This document shows, piece by piece, positions 17,429 to 26,995 of a stretch of 64,000 bases of DNA (its first letter is position 1; each line of letters opens with the position of its first letter). Under the pieces are notes generated by a model. It was given only the letters and a program-made list of their open reading frames with translations, made no database searches and had not been told where the DNA came from. Source of the DNA: Williamsia sp. 1138 (lineage in GTDB: Bacteria; Actinomycetota; Actinomycetes; Mycobacteriales; Mycobacteriaceae); NCBI RefSeq assembly GCF_002095435.2, contig NZ_MJEJ02000024.1:1-64000 (forward strand), read 5' to 3'. The position numbers and the translations under genes are program-made.

Positions 17429-17448
17429 GCACCGGATGACACCGGTGC
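17429..17448 (+). terminator. Stem-loop after the HNH gene
   Basis: GCACCGG and CCGGTGC form a 7-bp perfect stem around ATGACA, 60 bases past the HNH stop. No T-tract follows, so termination is only a possibility. Confidence 0.4.
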
Positions 17449-17505
17449 GGCTGGAACATTGACAACTCAATAGTGTGATCCGTCCGTCGACGGGAGACAG
17501 CAGCG

Positions 17506-17523
17506 GCATGACATCTGTCATGC
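17506..17523. promoter_or_regulatory. Perfect 8+8 bp palindrome upstream of the ABC operon
   Basis: GCATGACA-TC-TGTCATGC lies 57 bases ahead of the ABC ATPase start at 17581. Its size and near-continuous symmetry fit a dimeric regulator, for example the NarL/DesR-type regulator encoded at 21463 in the same cluster. The palindrome is seen; the binding protein is inferred. Confidence 0.6.
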
Positions 17524-17580
17524 GGTTCTCGTGACATCGGCAGTGGGTGCGACAGCGCCGGTTGCAGCAGTGTTTCTCTC

Positions 17581-18513
17581 ATGAACACAACCGCAATCGA
17601 ATTGAGCGGACTGACCAAGACGTTCGCTTCGTCCAACGGGCCCGTCAGGGCCGTCGACGGCATCGACCTGCGCATCGGTGCCGGAGAAGTCGTCGCGTTC
17701 CTCGGCCCGAACGGCGCAGGCAAGACGAGCACGATCGACATGATGCTGGGCCTGTCCACACCCGATTCAGGGACGGTCCGGGTATTCGGCGCCGACCCCG
17801 TGACAGCCGCGGGGAACGGCCGGATCGCCGCGGTGATGCAGACCGGGGGACTGTTGCCCGACTTCACCGTTGCTGAGACCGTGCGCATCGTTGCCGGCAC
17901 GTTCGGAGCCGCCGCTGCTGTCGACGGGGTCGTCGAGCGAGCCCGGCTGACGGACATTGCCGACCGCAAGGTCTCCAAATGCTCCGGCGGTGAACAACAA
18001 CGACTCAAGTTCGCGTTGGCGCTCCTGCCCGATCCCGACCTCATCGTGCTCGACGAACCGACAGCGGGCATGGACGTCGAGTCGCGTCGGTCGTTCTGGG
18101 CGACGATGCGCGCCGACGCACAGAGCGGCCGAACGGTGGTGTTCGCAACCCACTACCTCGAGGAGGCGGACGCTTTCGCGGATCGGATAGTCATGGTCGC
18201 GAAAGGACGGATCGTCGCGGATGGTTCGACAGCGAGCATCCGGGCGCAGGCGAGCGGCCGTACGGTCTCGGCCATTCTCGATCGCGACGATCTCGCGGCG
18301 GTCCGCGCAGCGTTTCCGGCGTTGACCGACGTCACCGAGCGCGGTGGTCGCCACCATCTGCGTACGCCCGACTCCGATGCGCTCGCCCGCCACCTGCTCA
18401 CCGCAACCGGGGCTCGTGACGTCGAGATCACCTCCCACAACCTGGAAGACGCCTTCGTCGCGCTGACCAGTGATCACCCGCAGCCCGCCACACCCGAGAG
18501 GATCAGCCGATGA
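17581..18513 (+). CDS. ABC-2 exporter ATP-binding protein
   Basis: A 310-residue ATPase. Walker A is GPNGAGKTS (about residues 42-50), the signature is CSGGEQQR (about 138), Walker B is LIVLDEPTAGMD (about 155-166) and the switch His is in FATHYLEEAD. The C-terminal 80 residues are the variable DrrA-like tail. It energises export through the permease encoded immediately downstream (4-base ATGA overlap). ABC-2 exporters paired with DesK/DesR-type two-component genes usually export or resist envelope-active compounds, and such a pair lies 2 kb downstream. The substrate is unknown. Confidence 0.9.
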   Translation: MNTTAIELSGLTKTFASSNGPVRAVDGIDLRIGAGEVVAFLGPNGAGKTSTIDMMLGLSTPDSGTVRVFGADPVTAAGNGRIAAVMQTGGLLPDFTVAETVRIVAGTFGAAAAVDGVVERARLTDIADRKVSKCSGGEQQRLKFALALLPDPDLIVLDEPTAGMDVESRRSFWATMRADAQSGRTVVFATHYLEEADAFADRIVMVAKGRIVADGSTASIRAQASGRTVSAILDRDDLAAVRAAFPALTDVTERGGRHHLRTPDSDALARHLLTATGARDVEITSHNLEDAFVALTSDHPQPATPERISR

Positions 18514-19313
18514 CCACCCTGACCACCACCCCGACCGCGCGTTCGAGGACCCGTGTGCTGCGCGGCTTCTCCACCACCTATGTCCGCCTCGACCTCCGGC
18601 GGGTGATGCGGAATCGGCGCGCGATGATCTTCACCCTGGCCGTGCCCACGCTGATGTACCTGATCTTCGGGGCCACCGCCGACTACGGCAGCGACAAGAT
18701 CGGCAGCGCGAACACCGCGGCCTACGTGATGATCCACATGGCGATCTACGGCGCGATCCTCGCCACCACGACCACCGCCGCGTCGGTGGCCCTCGAACAG
18801 CAGGCCGGGTGGACGAGGACACTTCGGATGACCCCGATGACACCGGCGGCCTACGTGGTCTCCAAGGTGCTCGTCGCACTCACCGTCGCCGCGCTGCCGC
18901 TGATCCTGCTGTCGGCGGTCGGTGCCGCGACGGGAGCGAGCGCGCCCGTCGGTGACTGGGTCGCCGCGGTCCTGCTCGGGTGGCTCGGTTCGGCACTGTT
19001 CGCCGCATTCGGCCTTGCGGTCGGCAGTGCCCTGAGGTCTGACGCCGCCACCCAGGTACTCGGCGGAGTCCTGACGTTGCTGGCGTTCGCGGGCAACGTG
19101 TTCGTCCCGCTCAAGGGTGCGATGCTGACGTTCTCCATGGTCACGCCGATGTTCGGGGTGAGCCAATTGGCGAATTATCCGATCACCGGTGGCGTCACCG
19201 CGTACGGCGATCACATCTCGCTGCTGGTCTGCTTCGCCAACATCGCCGTCTGGGCAGCGATATTCGGATATGCGGCAATTCACTACTACCGCAAGAGCAC
19301 GGCGCGCCAGTAG
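18510..19313 (+). CDS. ABC-2 type transporter permease
   Basis: A 267-residue permease with six predicted helices and the ABC2_membrane pattern: an N-terminal cytoplasmic RLDLRRVMRNRRAMIFTLAV entry helix, the central TPAAYVVSKVLVA region and a final helix near residue 245. It overlaps the ATPase gene by 4 bases and will form the membrane part of the same exporter. The C terminus is short and basic (YYRKSTARQ). Signals for a separate promoter are absent. Confidence 0.88.
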   Translation: MTTLTTTPTARSRTRVLRGFSTTYVRLDLRRVMRNRRAMIFTLAVPTLMYLIFGATADYGSDKIGSANTAAYVMIHMAIYGAILATTTTAASVALEQQAGWTRTLRMTPMTPAAYVVSKVLVALTVAALPLILLSAVGAATGASAPVGDWVAAVLLGWLGSALFAAFGLAVGSALRSDAATQVLGGVLTLLAFAGNVFVPLKGAMLTFSMVTPMFGVSQLANYPITGGVTAYGDHISLLVCFANIAVWAAIFGYAAIHYYRKSTARQ

Positions 19314-19362
19314 GTAACTTCGACAGTGACCACACGTCGCGACCACAGACCGGAGATTTCAC

Positions 19363-19659
19363 ATGTCCCTCACTGCCCTCCTCGAAGTGAAGTTCAAGCC
19401 CGAAGCCCTCGAAGAAGCGACGGCAGTGTTCAAGCGGGCTCTGAACGAGACACGGGCGTTCGACGGATGCGAATCGGTCGAGGTCCTCGTCGACGCGTCT
19501 GATCCGACTCGCTGGGTGATCCTCGAGCGGTGGGCGTCGGTGGAGCAGGACGCGAAGTACCGCGAGTTCCGGGCGGGTGAAGGTGCGATCACCGAACTGG
19601 GGCCGCTGCTCGCCGGCGCACCCAGCCTCACCTCGTACCACACGGACGACAGCATCTGA
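19363..19659 (+). CDS. Antibiotic biosynthesis monooxygenase (ABM)-like small protein
   Basis: A 98-residue ferredoxin-like beta-alpha barrel protein: an opening strand TALLEVKFKPEALEEA, the His-free central FDGCESVEVL, and the ILERWASVEQDAKY strand-helix. Relatives include YgiN-type quinol monooxygenases, haem-degrading enzymes and many proteins of unknown use; they act as dimers without cofactor. The start ATG follows CGGAGA. It lies 49 bases after the permease and on the same strand, so it is probably in the same transcript, which is unusual for an ABC/two-component cluster. Confidence 0.78.
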   Translation: MSLTALLEVKFKPEALEEATAVFKRALNETRAFDGCESVEVLVDASDPTRWVILERWASVEQDAKYREFRAGEGAITELGPLLAGAPSLTSYHTDDSI

Positions 19660-19691
19660 GCTCTGAAAGTCTGAGCCTGGACAACCAAAAC

Positions 19692-19705
19692 AGAAACATG
19701 TTCTA
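19692..19705. promoter_or_regulatory. AACATGTT dyad, imperfect KstR/TetR-like site
   Basis: AGAAACATGTTCTA has a perfect AACATGTT core and lies 8 bases ahead of the thioesterase start. It resembles the TNNAACNNGTTNNA sites of the steroid regulator KstR, with the outer T missing on one side. No other steroid gene is nearby, so this is a weak assignment. Confidence 0.3.
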
Positions 19706-19713
19706 GTCCTTGC

Positions 19714-20364
19714 ATGTTGCATTTCGCGCAAGAGGATGTCGACGACGCCGAACTCGAACGGCTTCGTGGCCTGTACGGCTCGTTCACCGACGCCGTCCGG
19801 GATCTGGTGGACGCGACCATCCGCACGGAGGTCGACGAGGACACGCTCCGCGCCGTGCAAGGCGAGATCGAGGCCGCCACCGCCCGACTGAGGACGAAGC
19901 AGCTCGACGGGCCGTACGGGGTGCGGGTGACCCCGACGGGCAAGAGCATGGCGTGGGGCAATGCGGCGGTAGGGCTACGCAACGCCGCGGCCCCGCCGAT
20001 GGTGATCAATCACGACGGGAAGGGCAGCTCGTGGGCAGAAGTCGACCTGGGTGCCGCCTACGAGGGCCCTCCCGGACTGGTTCATGGAGGGGTGGCTGCG
20101 CTGCTCCTCGACCACATCCTCGGAGAGACGGGCAGCTTCGGACGCCGGACCAATCTCACCGGGACGATCGAGATCAAGTTCCTGCGCGCCACCCCGCTCG
20201 GACCACTGCGGGTCGAGGCGCGGATCGACCGCGACGAGCAGTACAAGACATTCGTGGTCGGGAGCATCTCTGATGCCGAAGGAGTCACCGTGGAGGCTCG
20301 CGGGGTCTTCATCGTCCCGAAGTGGGCCCGCGGCAAAGGGAACCTCTGGGGCTCGGAGCAGTAA
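19714..20364 (+). CDS. Hotdog-fold (PaaI-type) thioesterase
   Basis: A 216-residue protein. The N-terminal ~80 residues are helical and acidic. The C-terminal half is a 4HBT/PaaI hotdog domain with GLVHGGVAALLLDHILG, the typical HGG active-site loop with a following Asp. It probably hydrolyses acyl-CoA thioesters. The ATG at 19714 has almost no Shine-Dalgarno and lies just after an AACATGTT dyad, so it may be leaderless with its own promoter. It sits between the ABC exporter genes and the sensor kinase and overlaps no gene if the kinase starts at 20387. Confidence 0.82.
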   Translation: MLHFAQEDVDDAELERLRGLYGSFTDAVRDLVDATIRTEVDEDTLRAVQGEIEAATARLRTKQLDGPYGVRVTPTGKSMAWGNAAVGLRNAAAPPMVINHDGKGSSWAEVDLGAAYEGPPGLVHGGVAALLLDHILGETGSFGRRTNLTGTIEIKFLRATPLGPLRVEARIDRDEQYKTFVVGSISDAEGVTVEARGVFIVPKWARGKGNLWGSEQ

Positions 20365-20386
20365 TCGGCTCGACCCGTGGCGGGAC

Positions 20387-21466
20387 GTGCGGTGGGGCTT
20401 TGCTGCAGTCTGGCTGCTGTTCCTGATCTATCCGGTTGCGTCGGTCGTGTCCTCGGACACCCTCAGCACCGCCGAGCGCATCTTTACGTTGACCGTGCTC
20501 GGATGTTTTGCGCTCGTCTATGTCCTCGCCTGCGTCTATGTCCTGTTTCGGCGTGGACTCCCCGAAACCGTTCGCACCCGGAACTCGATCGCCGTCTTCC
20601 TGCTGCTGATCGCTCTCGCCGGGGCCGCGATGGTGACGCTCGGCGAGAACATCTTCGCCCTCGCGCCGTACTTGATGGCGGTCTCGGCCTTCGCGTTCCC
20701 TCTGCCGATCGCGGTCGCAACCTGCGTGGTCCTTCTCGGGGCCGCGATACTCACGCCGGAGATCGTCGATGGCTGGTCCCTCGACACGAGCATCGTGGTG
20801 ATGCTCCTGGTGGTGGGCCCGACGCTGCTCGCCGTCCGCGTCCTGCGCGCCCGCGAGGAGTTGCGGGAGCAATCGGCCGCCGCGTCGCGGAGACTGGACG
20901 AACAACTGGCCGTGGTCGCGGAGCGAGAACGAGTTGCGCGTGACGTCCACGACATCCTCGGCCACTCCCTCACGGTGATGACGGTGAAATCGGAGCTCGC
21001 CGGAAGGCTCGTCGATGTCGACCCCACTGCGGCGAAGGCCGAATTGGCTGATCTGCACCGGATCTCACGCGAGGCGCTGGCCGAGATCCGGGCGACGGTG
21101 GGAGGGTTGCGTTCCCCGGATCTGGCCACCGAACTGCTCTCGGCCCGCACCGCGCTCGTCGCGGCTCGGATCGAGCCATCACTGCCCTCAGACGTCGAGG
21201 TGGTGGATCCGGCCCACCGGATCTTGTTCGCCTGGACCCTGCGCGAGGCCGTCACCAACGTCGTCCGCCATTCGGGCGCGACGCAGGCGCGCGTCACGCT
21301 GGGGGAGAATCGGATCGAGGTCGCCGACAACGGCGTCGGTCTGCAGGGGCCGGCCGACGGGAACGGCCTGCGAGGGTTGCGCGAACGCGTTGAGGGTTCC
21401 GGTGGCACCCTGCGTATCGCCGGTGACGACGGAACCGGCACGACGATCGAGGTCGAGGTGTCATGA
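20387..21466 (+). CDS. DesK-type sensor histidine kinase
   Basis: About 359 residues from GTG 20387, with four to six membrane helices (about residues 5-160), a coiled linker and a HisKA_3 segment. The His lies in RDVHDILGHSLTVMTVKSEL, and a HATPase_c domain follows (REAVTNVVRHSGAT N box, DNGVG and GNGLRGLRERV G boxes). This is the DesK family, which senses membrane or envelope state and phosphorylates NarL-type regulators. The start is uncertain: the frame is open into the thioesterase gene, with the next start ATG at 20273. It is coupled to the response regulator by a 4-base overlap. Confidence 0.85.
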   Translation: MRWGFAAVWLLFLIYPVASVVSSDTLSTAERIFTLTVLGCFALVYVLACVYVLFRRGLPETVRTRNSIAVFLLLIALAGAAMVTLGENIFALAPYLMAVSAFAFPLPIAVATCVVLLGAAILTPEIVDGWSLDTSIVVMLLVVGPTLLAVRVLRAREELREQSAAASRRLDEQLAVVAERERVARDVHDILGHSLTVMTVKSELAGRLVDVDPTAAKAELADLHRISREALAEIRATVGGLRSPDLATELLSARTALVAARIEPSLPSDVEVVDPAHRILFAWTLREAVTNVVRHSGATQARVTLGENRIEVADNGVGLQGPADGNGLRGLRERVEGSGGTLRIAGDDGTGTTIEVEVS

Positions 21467-22074
21467 GCGAGATACGGCTACTGCTGGCCGACGATCAGGC
21501 GCTCGTTCGCGGAGCGCTGGCGGCGCTGCTGAATCTGGAGCCCGACCTGGCCGTGGTTGCCCAGGTCGGACGAGGCGACGACGTGCTCGAGGCGGCCCGA
21601 GCGGCCGCGGTCGACGTCTGCCTGCTCGACATCGAGATGCCCGGTGCCGACGGCATCGAGGTGGCGGCACTCGTGCACGCCGAACTCCCGGAGGTCAGGA
21701 CCCTGATCGTCACCACGTTCGGCAGGCCTGGATATCTGCGCCGAGCCGTGGAGGCAGGCGCATCGGGCTTCGTCGTCAAGGACACCCCCGCCGCAGAACT
21801 CGCCGACGCAGTGCGCCGTGTCCACGCCGGTCTGCGGGTGATCGATCCCACGCTGGCGACCGAAAGTCTCACTGCCGGAAGCAATCCGCTTACCCAACGC
21901 GAACGCGACGTGCTCACCATCGCGCTGGCCGGAGCGCCGGTGAGCGAGATCGCGGGGCAGGTCCACCTCTCGGCGGGAACCGTACGCAACTACTTGTCCA
22001 GCGCCATCGGCAAGACCGGCGCGGAGACCCGGGCCCAAGCCGCCCGCATCGCCCAGCAGCGGGGCTGGCTCTGA
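21463..22074 (+). CDS. DesR/NarL-type response regulator
   Basis: 203 residues: a receiver with LLADDQALVRGALAALL, phospho-acceptor Asp in VCLLDIEMPG, Thr in LIVTTFGRPG and Lys in FVVKDTPA. It is followed by a LuxR helix-turn-helix (LTQRERDVLTIALAGAPVSE ... TVRNYLSSAIGKTG). ATG 21463 overlaps the kinase stop (ATGA). It is the expected partner of the DesK-type kinase and likely controls the ABC exporter at 17581. The palindrome at 17506-17523 is the best candidate site. Confidence 0.9.
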   Translation: MSEIRLLLADDQALVRGALAALLNLEPDLAVVAQVGRGDDVLEAARAAAVDVCLLDIEMPGADGIEVAALVHAELPEVRTLIVTTFGRPGYLRRAVEAGASGFVVKDTPAAELADAVRRVHAGLRVIDPTLATESLTAGSNPLTQRERDVLTIALAGAPVSEIAGQVHLSAGTVRNYLSSAIGKTGAETRAQAARIAQQRGWL

Positions 22075-22411
22075 CGGCCGGGTCTCACGGGACCCGATCG
22101 GCACCCGTAAGTCGAGTTCTGTCGGCTCGCGTGGGAGCGGTGTCGAGGTCGCCGATTTCAATACGGCGAGGGTGGCGTGAGAAAATGAGTCGATGCTCAT
22201 TGCCGGGGTGATCCTTCGTGCAATGATCTTCCGATCATCTGCGGTCAGCAACGGCGCTGGCCTGGAGTAAGAGGTGCAGCCCACCTGTGGAGTGTCAGCG
22301 CTGGTGGACGTGATTTAAGGCTTGCCTAACGGGGTAAGTCCCAGCTCACTTGCCGTATCCTCTGCTGAAACGGTGCGCCCCGCGTGGGCGCGATGTTAAG
22401 GGCGAATAAGT
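22075..22411. other. Gap ahead of gltB with several dyads
   Basis: This 337-base gap holds a 6-bp stem-loop just after the regulator stop (22079-22096, CGGGTC/GACCCG; a weak terminator). It also holds an AATGAG/CTCATT inverted repeat (22184-22201) and a TTTAAGGCTTGCCTAAC motif at 22314-22330. The last has an AGGC-TT-GCCT dyad flanked by TA-rich ends, faintly like metal-regulator boxes. One 25-codon frame (22194-22271) has no other support. The gltB promoter must lie here. Confidence 0.5.
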
Positions 22412-25400
22412 ATGAAGCACGCTCCCGGCCCTATAGGGCTCTACGATCCGCAGAACGAGCACGACTCGTGCGGTGTTGCCTTTGTCGTCGACATGCATGG
22501 TCGACGCAGTCGCGACATCGTCGACAAGGCGATCTCGGCACTGGTGAACCTCGAACATCGAGGTGCTGCCGGAGCCGAGCCGAACACCGGCGACGGCGCC
22601 GGCATCATGATCCAGGTCCCGGACGCGTTCTTCCGCGCCGTGGTCGACTTCGATCTGCCCGCCGAGGGTTCGTACGCCACCGGTGTCGCGTTCCTTCCGC
22701 AGGGTTCCGGCGACGCCAAGACCGCGTGCGACGGCGTCGAGAAGATCGTGACGTCCGAGGGCCTCACCGTCCTGGGCTGGCGCGATGTCCCCATCGACGA
22801 GAGTTCGCTGGGCGCTCTGGCGCGCGACGCGATGCCCACGTTCCGCCAGATCTTCATCGCCGGTGCCGCCGGTGACGACCTCGAGCGTCGCTCGTACGTC
22901 GTGCGCAAGCGCGTCGAGACCGAACTCGGCAACAAGGGCGCCGGGCAGGATGGCCCGGGCCGCGAAACGGTCTACTTCCCAAGTCTTTCCGGACGTACCT
23001 TCGTCTACAAGGGCATGTTGACCACCCCGCAGCTGCGGGGCTTCTACGTGGACCTGCAGGACGACCGTGTCGAGAGCGCGCTGGGCCTGGTCCACTCGCG
23101 CTTCTCCACCAACACCTTCCCGAGCTGGCCGCTGGCCCACCCGTTCCGTCGCGTCGCCCACAACGGTGAGATCAACACCGCGACCGGCAACGAGAACTGG
23201 ATGCGGGCGCGTGAGGCGCTCATCGACACCAGCGTGTTCGGCGAGGGCACCGGCGAGAAGATCTTCCCCGTCGTCACCCAAGGTGCTTCTGACACCGCAC
23301 GCTTCGACGAGGTGCTGGAGTTGCTGCACCTCGGTGGACGCTCGCTGCCGCACGCCGTGCTCATGATGATCCCGGAGGCCTGGGAGCGGCACGAGTCGAT
23401 GAAGCCGGAGCACCGGGCTTTCTACGAGTACCACTCGACGCTCATGGAGGCCTGGGACGGTCCCGCGTCGGTCTGCTTCACCGACGGCACCCTGATCGGC
23501 GCCGTCCTCGACCGAAACGGACTGCGCCCGAGCCGCATCTGGGTCACCAAGGACGGATTGGTCGTGATGGCGTCGGAGGTCGGTGTCCTCGACATCGATC
23601 ACGGTGACGTGGTGCAGAAGTTGCGCTTGCAGCCCGGCCGGATGTTCCTCGTGGACACCGCCGCCGGTCGCATCGTCGACGACAACGAGATCAAGGACGA
23701 GCTCGCCGCCGAGCACCCGTATCAGGAGTGGCTCGACGAGGGCATGAAGCACCTCGACGACCTGCCCGGTGAGCCACACAGCCACATGGCGCATGATCGG
23801 GTGAAACTGCGTCAGCAGGTCTTCGGCTACACCACCGAGGAGATCAGCCTGCTGGTCGAGCCGATGGCCCGGACCGGCGCAGAGGCGATCGGCTCGATGG
23901 GCACCGACACCCCCATCGCGGTGCTCTCACAGCGACCCCGGATGCTGTTCGACTACTTCCAGCAGATGTTTGCCCAGGTCACCAACCCGCCGCTCGACGC
24001 CATTCGCGAAGAGGTCGTCACCAGCATCGGCGTCACGATCGGCCGCGAGGCCGACCTGCTGAACCCGGGTCCGGAGTCGTGCAAGCAGATCGTGCTGCCG
24101 CAGCCGATCCTCGACAACGACAACCTGGCCAAGCTCGTACGTCTGGGCGAGGACGAGCGTTTCGCCGACTACCGCAGCGTGCAGATCCGTGGCCTGTACC
24201 CGGTCGCCGACGGTGGCGCCGGATTGCGCAAGGCCCTCGACGACGTCCGCACGCAGGTCTCCGAAGCCATCGCCGCCGGCGCCCGGCTGGTGGTCCTGTC
24301 GGACCGCGAGTCCGACGAGACCCTCGCGCCGATCCCGTCGCTGCTGCTGACCTCGGCCGTTCACCATCACCTCGTCCGCGAGAAGACCCGCACCCAGGTC
24401 GGGCTCCTCGTCGAGGCCGGTGACGCCCGCGAGGTGCACCACATGGCCGCGCTCGTCGGTTTCGGCGCCGCCGCGATCAACCCCTACATGGCTCTCGAGA
24501 CCATCGAGGACATGGCGCTGCGTGACGCCCTGGGCGGACTCGACTACAAGACCGCGCAGAAGAACTACATCAAGGCCGCGGGCAAGGGCGTGCTCAAGGT
24601 GATGTCGAAGATGGGCATCTCCACGCTGGCGTCCTACACCGGCGCGCAGCTGTTCCAGGTCATCGGCATCAACCAGGACACCGTCGACGAGTTCTTCACC
24701 GGGCTGCGGTCGCATCTCGGTGGCATCGGTCTCGATGAGATCGCCGCCGACGTGGCCGTCCGCCACGCCATGGCCTTCACCGGTCGACCCGAAGAGCGGG
24801 CGCATCGCGAGCTCGAGGTCGGCGGTGAATACCAGTGGCGTCGCGAGGGTGAATACCACCTGTTCAACCCGGACACCGTCTTCAAGTTGCAGCACTCCAC
24901 CCGCACCGGTCAGTACTCGGTGTTCAAGGAGTACACGAAGCTCGTCGACGACCAGTCCAAGCGCATGGCGTCGCTGCGCGGGCTGTTCGACTTCAACTTC
25001 GACGACCGCGATCCGATCCCCATCGACAAGGTCGAGTCTGCGCGCGACATCGTCAAGCGGTTCTCCACCGGCGCGATGAGCTTCGGCTCCATCTCGGCGG
25101 AGGCTCACGAGACCCTCGCGATCGCGATGAACCGTCTCGGCGGTCGCTCGAACTCCGGTGAGGGCGGCGAGGACGTGCGCCGGTTCGAACACGACGAGAA
25201 CGGCGACTGGCGGCGCAGTGCCATCAAGCAGGTCGCCTCGGGCCGCTTCGGCGTCAACTCGCACTACCTGACGAACTGCACCGATATCCAGATCAAGATG
25301 GCCCAGGGTGCGAAACCCGGTGAAGGCGGACAGCTCCCGCCGCACAAGGTGTACCCGTGGGTTGCCGAGGTCCGTGGTTCGACACCCGGTGTCGGACTGA

Positions 25401-26995
25401 TCTCGCCGCCGCCGCACCACGACATCTACTCGATCGAGGATCTCGCACAGCTGATCCACGACCTGAAGAACGCGAACCCGGCAGCTCGGATTCACGTGAA
25501 ACTTGTCTCCGAGGTCGGTGTCGGAACGGTTGCTGCCGGCGTCTCGAAGGCTCACGCCGACGTCGTGCTGATCTCCGGTCACGACGGCGGAACCGGTGCG
25601 ACGCCGCTCACGAGCGAGAAGCATGCCGGCGGACCCTGGGAACTCGGTTTGGCCGAGACCCAGCAGACCCTGCTGCTCAACGGCCTGCGTGACCGGATCG
25701 TCGTGCAGGTCGACGGCCAGCTCAAGACCGGCCGCGACGTCGTCGTCGCCGCACTGCTCGGCGGTGAGGAGTTCGGTTTCGCCACCGCACCGCTGGTGGT
25801 CTCGGGTTGCATCATGATGCGGGTCTGCCACCTCGACACCTGCCCGGTGGGCGTCGCGACGCAGAACCCGGTGCTGCGTGAGCGGTTCACCGGCAAGCCC
25901 GAGTTCGTCGAGAACTTCTTCCTCTTCATCGCCGAAGAGGTCCGGGAGTTGCTGGCGCGACTCGGGTTCCGGACGCTGCAAGAGGCCGTCGGACAGGTGC
26001 AGATGCTCGACACCGCCAAGGCGCTGAATCACTGGAAGTCGGCGAAAGCGGGCAAGCTCGACCTGTCGGCCATTCTGACGCAGGCGGATTCGCCGTTCAT
26101 GAACCAGGATCTGTACTGCTCCGGCAGTCAGGACCACGCCCTGGACAAGGCGCTCGACCAGCAGCTGATCGCCCAGGCGCGCGCCGCCATCGACAAGGGT
26201 GAGCGGGTCAGCTTCTCGTCCGACATCGCCAACGTCAACCGCACGGTCGGCACGATGCTCGGCCACGAGATCACCAAGAACTACGGTGCCAACGGCTTGC
26301 CGGACGGCACGGTGATCATCGACTTCAAGGGTTCTGCGGGCAACAGCTTCGGGGCGTTCGTTCCGAAGGGTGTGACGCTGCGTCTCAAGGGCGATGCCAA
26401 CGACTTCGTCGGCAAGGGACTCTCGGGCGGGCGGATCGTGGTCAGCCCGGCCGACAACGCGCCCGCAGACTTTGTGGCAGAAGAGAACATCATCGCCGGC
26501 AACGTCATCGGATTCGGTGCCACCGGCGGTGAGATCCTCCTTCGCGGTGTCGTGGGCGAACGCTTCTGCGTGCGTAACTCCGGGGCGACCGCGGTTGTCG
26601 AAGGGGTTGGCGACCACGGGTGCGAGTACATGACCGGTGGACGTGTGGTGGTTCTCGGACCGACGGGCCGTAACTTCGCCGCCGGTATGTCCGGTGGCAT
26701 CGCCTACGTGTACGACCCGGCGAACGTCCTGAAGGACAACCTGAACACGGAACTGGTGCAACCCGAAGAGCTGGAAGCAGAGGATCTCGAGTTCCTCGAA
26801 GCCATCGTCGGCAAGCACCGCAACGAGACCGGATCGCCGGTCGCAGAGAACATTCTGAGCGACTGGGACAGCAACTCCCAGAAGTTCGTCAAAGTGATGC
26901 CCCAGGACTACAAGCGGGTGTTGCAGGCTATCGCCTCGGCCGAGAACGACGGGCGCGATGTCGACGAGGCAGTGATGGAGGCCGCACGTGGCTGA
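22412..26995 (+). CDS. gltB: Glutamate synthase (NADPH) large subunit
   Basis: A 1527-residue enzyme transferring the amide of glutamine to 2-oxoglutarate, giving two glutamates; cytoplasmic, with GltD supplying electrons. Cys20 in EHDSCGVAF is the Ntn glutaminase nucleophile, exposed after removal of a 19-residue propeptide. The order is the glutaminase domain (20 to about 430), central domain, FMN/2-oxoglutarate synthase domain with the 3Fe-4S cysteines in [13 protein letters not shown] (about 1140-1160), then the GXGXG-rich beta-helix C terminus (for example [13 protein letters not shown] and [13 protein letters not shown]). Full length for the alpha subunit. It overlaps gltD by 8 bases, implying coupling. 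Confidence 0.98.
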   Translation: MKHAPGPIGLYDPQNEHDSCGVAFVVDMHGRRSRDIVDKAISALVNLEHRGAAGAEPNTGDGAGIMIQVPDAFFRAVVDFDLPAEGSYATGVAFLPQGSGDAKTACDGVEKIVTSEGLTVLGWRDVPIDESSLGALARDAMPTFRQIFIAGAAGDDLERRSYVVRKRVETELGNKGAGQDGPGRETVYFPSLSGRTFVYKGMLTTPQLRGFYVDLQDDRVESALGLVHSRFSTNTFPSWPLAHPFRRVAHNGEINTATGNENWMRAREALIDTSVFGEGTGEKIFPVVTQGASDTARFDEVLELLHLGGRSLPHAVLMMIPEAWERHESMKPEHRAFYEYHSTLMEAWDGPASVCFTDGTLIGAVLDRNGLRPSRIWVTKDGLVVMASEVGVLDIDHGDVVQKLRLQPGRMFLVDTAAGRIVDDNEIKDELAAEHPYQEWLDEGMKHLDDLPGEPHSHMAHDRVKLRQQVFGYTTEEISLLVEPMARTGAEAIGSMGTDTPIAVLSQRPRMLFDYFQQMFAQVTNPPLDAIREEVVTSIGVTIGREADLLNPGPESCKQIVLPQPILDNDNLAKLVRLGEDERFADYRSVQIRGLYPVADGGAGLRKALDDVRTQVSEAIAAGARLVVLSDRESDETLAPIPSLLLTSAVHHHLVREKTRTQVGLLVEAGDAREVHHMAALVGFGAAAINPYMALETIEDMALRDALGGLDYKTAQKNYIKAAGKGVLKVMSKMGISTLASYTGAQLFQVIGINQDTVDEFFTGLRSHLGGIGLDEIAADVAVRHAMAFTGRPEERAHRELEVGGEYQWRREGEYHLFNPDTVFKLQHSTRTGQYSVFKEYTKLVDDQSKRMASLRGLFDFNFDDRDPIPIDKVESARDIVKRFSTGAMSFGSISAEAHETLAIAMNRLGGRSNSGEGGEDVRRFEHDENGDWRRSAIKQVASGRFGVNSHYLTNCTDIQIKMAQGAKPGEGGQLPPHKVYPWVAEVRGSTPGVGLISPPPHHDIYSIEDLAQLIHDLKNANPAARIHVKLVSEVGVGTVAAGVSKAHADVVLISGHDGGTGATPLTSEKHAGGPWELGLAETQQTLLLNGLRDRIVVQVDGQLKTGRDVVVAALLGGEEFGFATAPLVVSGCIMMRVCHLDTCPVGVATQNPVLRERFTGKPEFVENFFLFIAEEVRELLARLGFRTLQEAVGQVQMLDTAKALNHWKSAKAGKLDLSAILTQADSPFMNQDLYCSGSQDHALDKALDQQLIAQARAAIDKGERVSFSSDIANVNRTVGTMLGHEITKNYGANGLPDGTVIIDFKGSAGNSFGAFVPKGVTLRLKGDANDFVGKGLSGGRIVVSPADNAPADFVAEENIIAGNVIGFGATGGEILLRGVVGERFCVRNSGATAVVEGVGDHGCEYMTGGRVVVLGPTGRNFAAGMSGGIAYVYDPANVLKDNLNTELVQPEELEAEDLEFLEAIVGKHRNETGSPVAENILSDWDSNSQKFVKVMPQDYKRVLQAIASAENDGRDVDEAVMEAARG

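Noticed and set aside
20051-20386. Extension of the DesK-type kinase frame into the thioesterase gene
   Set aside because: The thioesterase is well supported over this stretch and the kinase extension has low-complexity Ser/Arg content, although the exact kinase start stays open.
22194-22271. 25-codon frame ahead of gltB as a leader peptide
   Set aside because: No Shine-Dalgarno, no runs of Gln/Glu codons and no attenuator structure after it.
23927-26818. 963-codon open frame on the minus strand inside gltB
   Set aside because: Exact antisense shadow of a highly conserved gene, caused by high-GC codon use; the translation has no family features.
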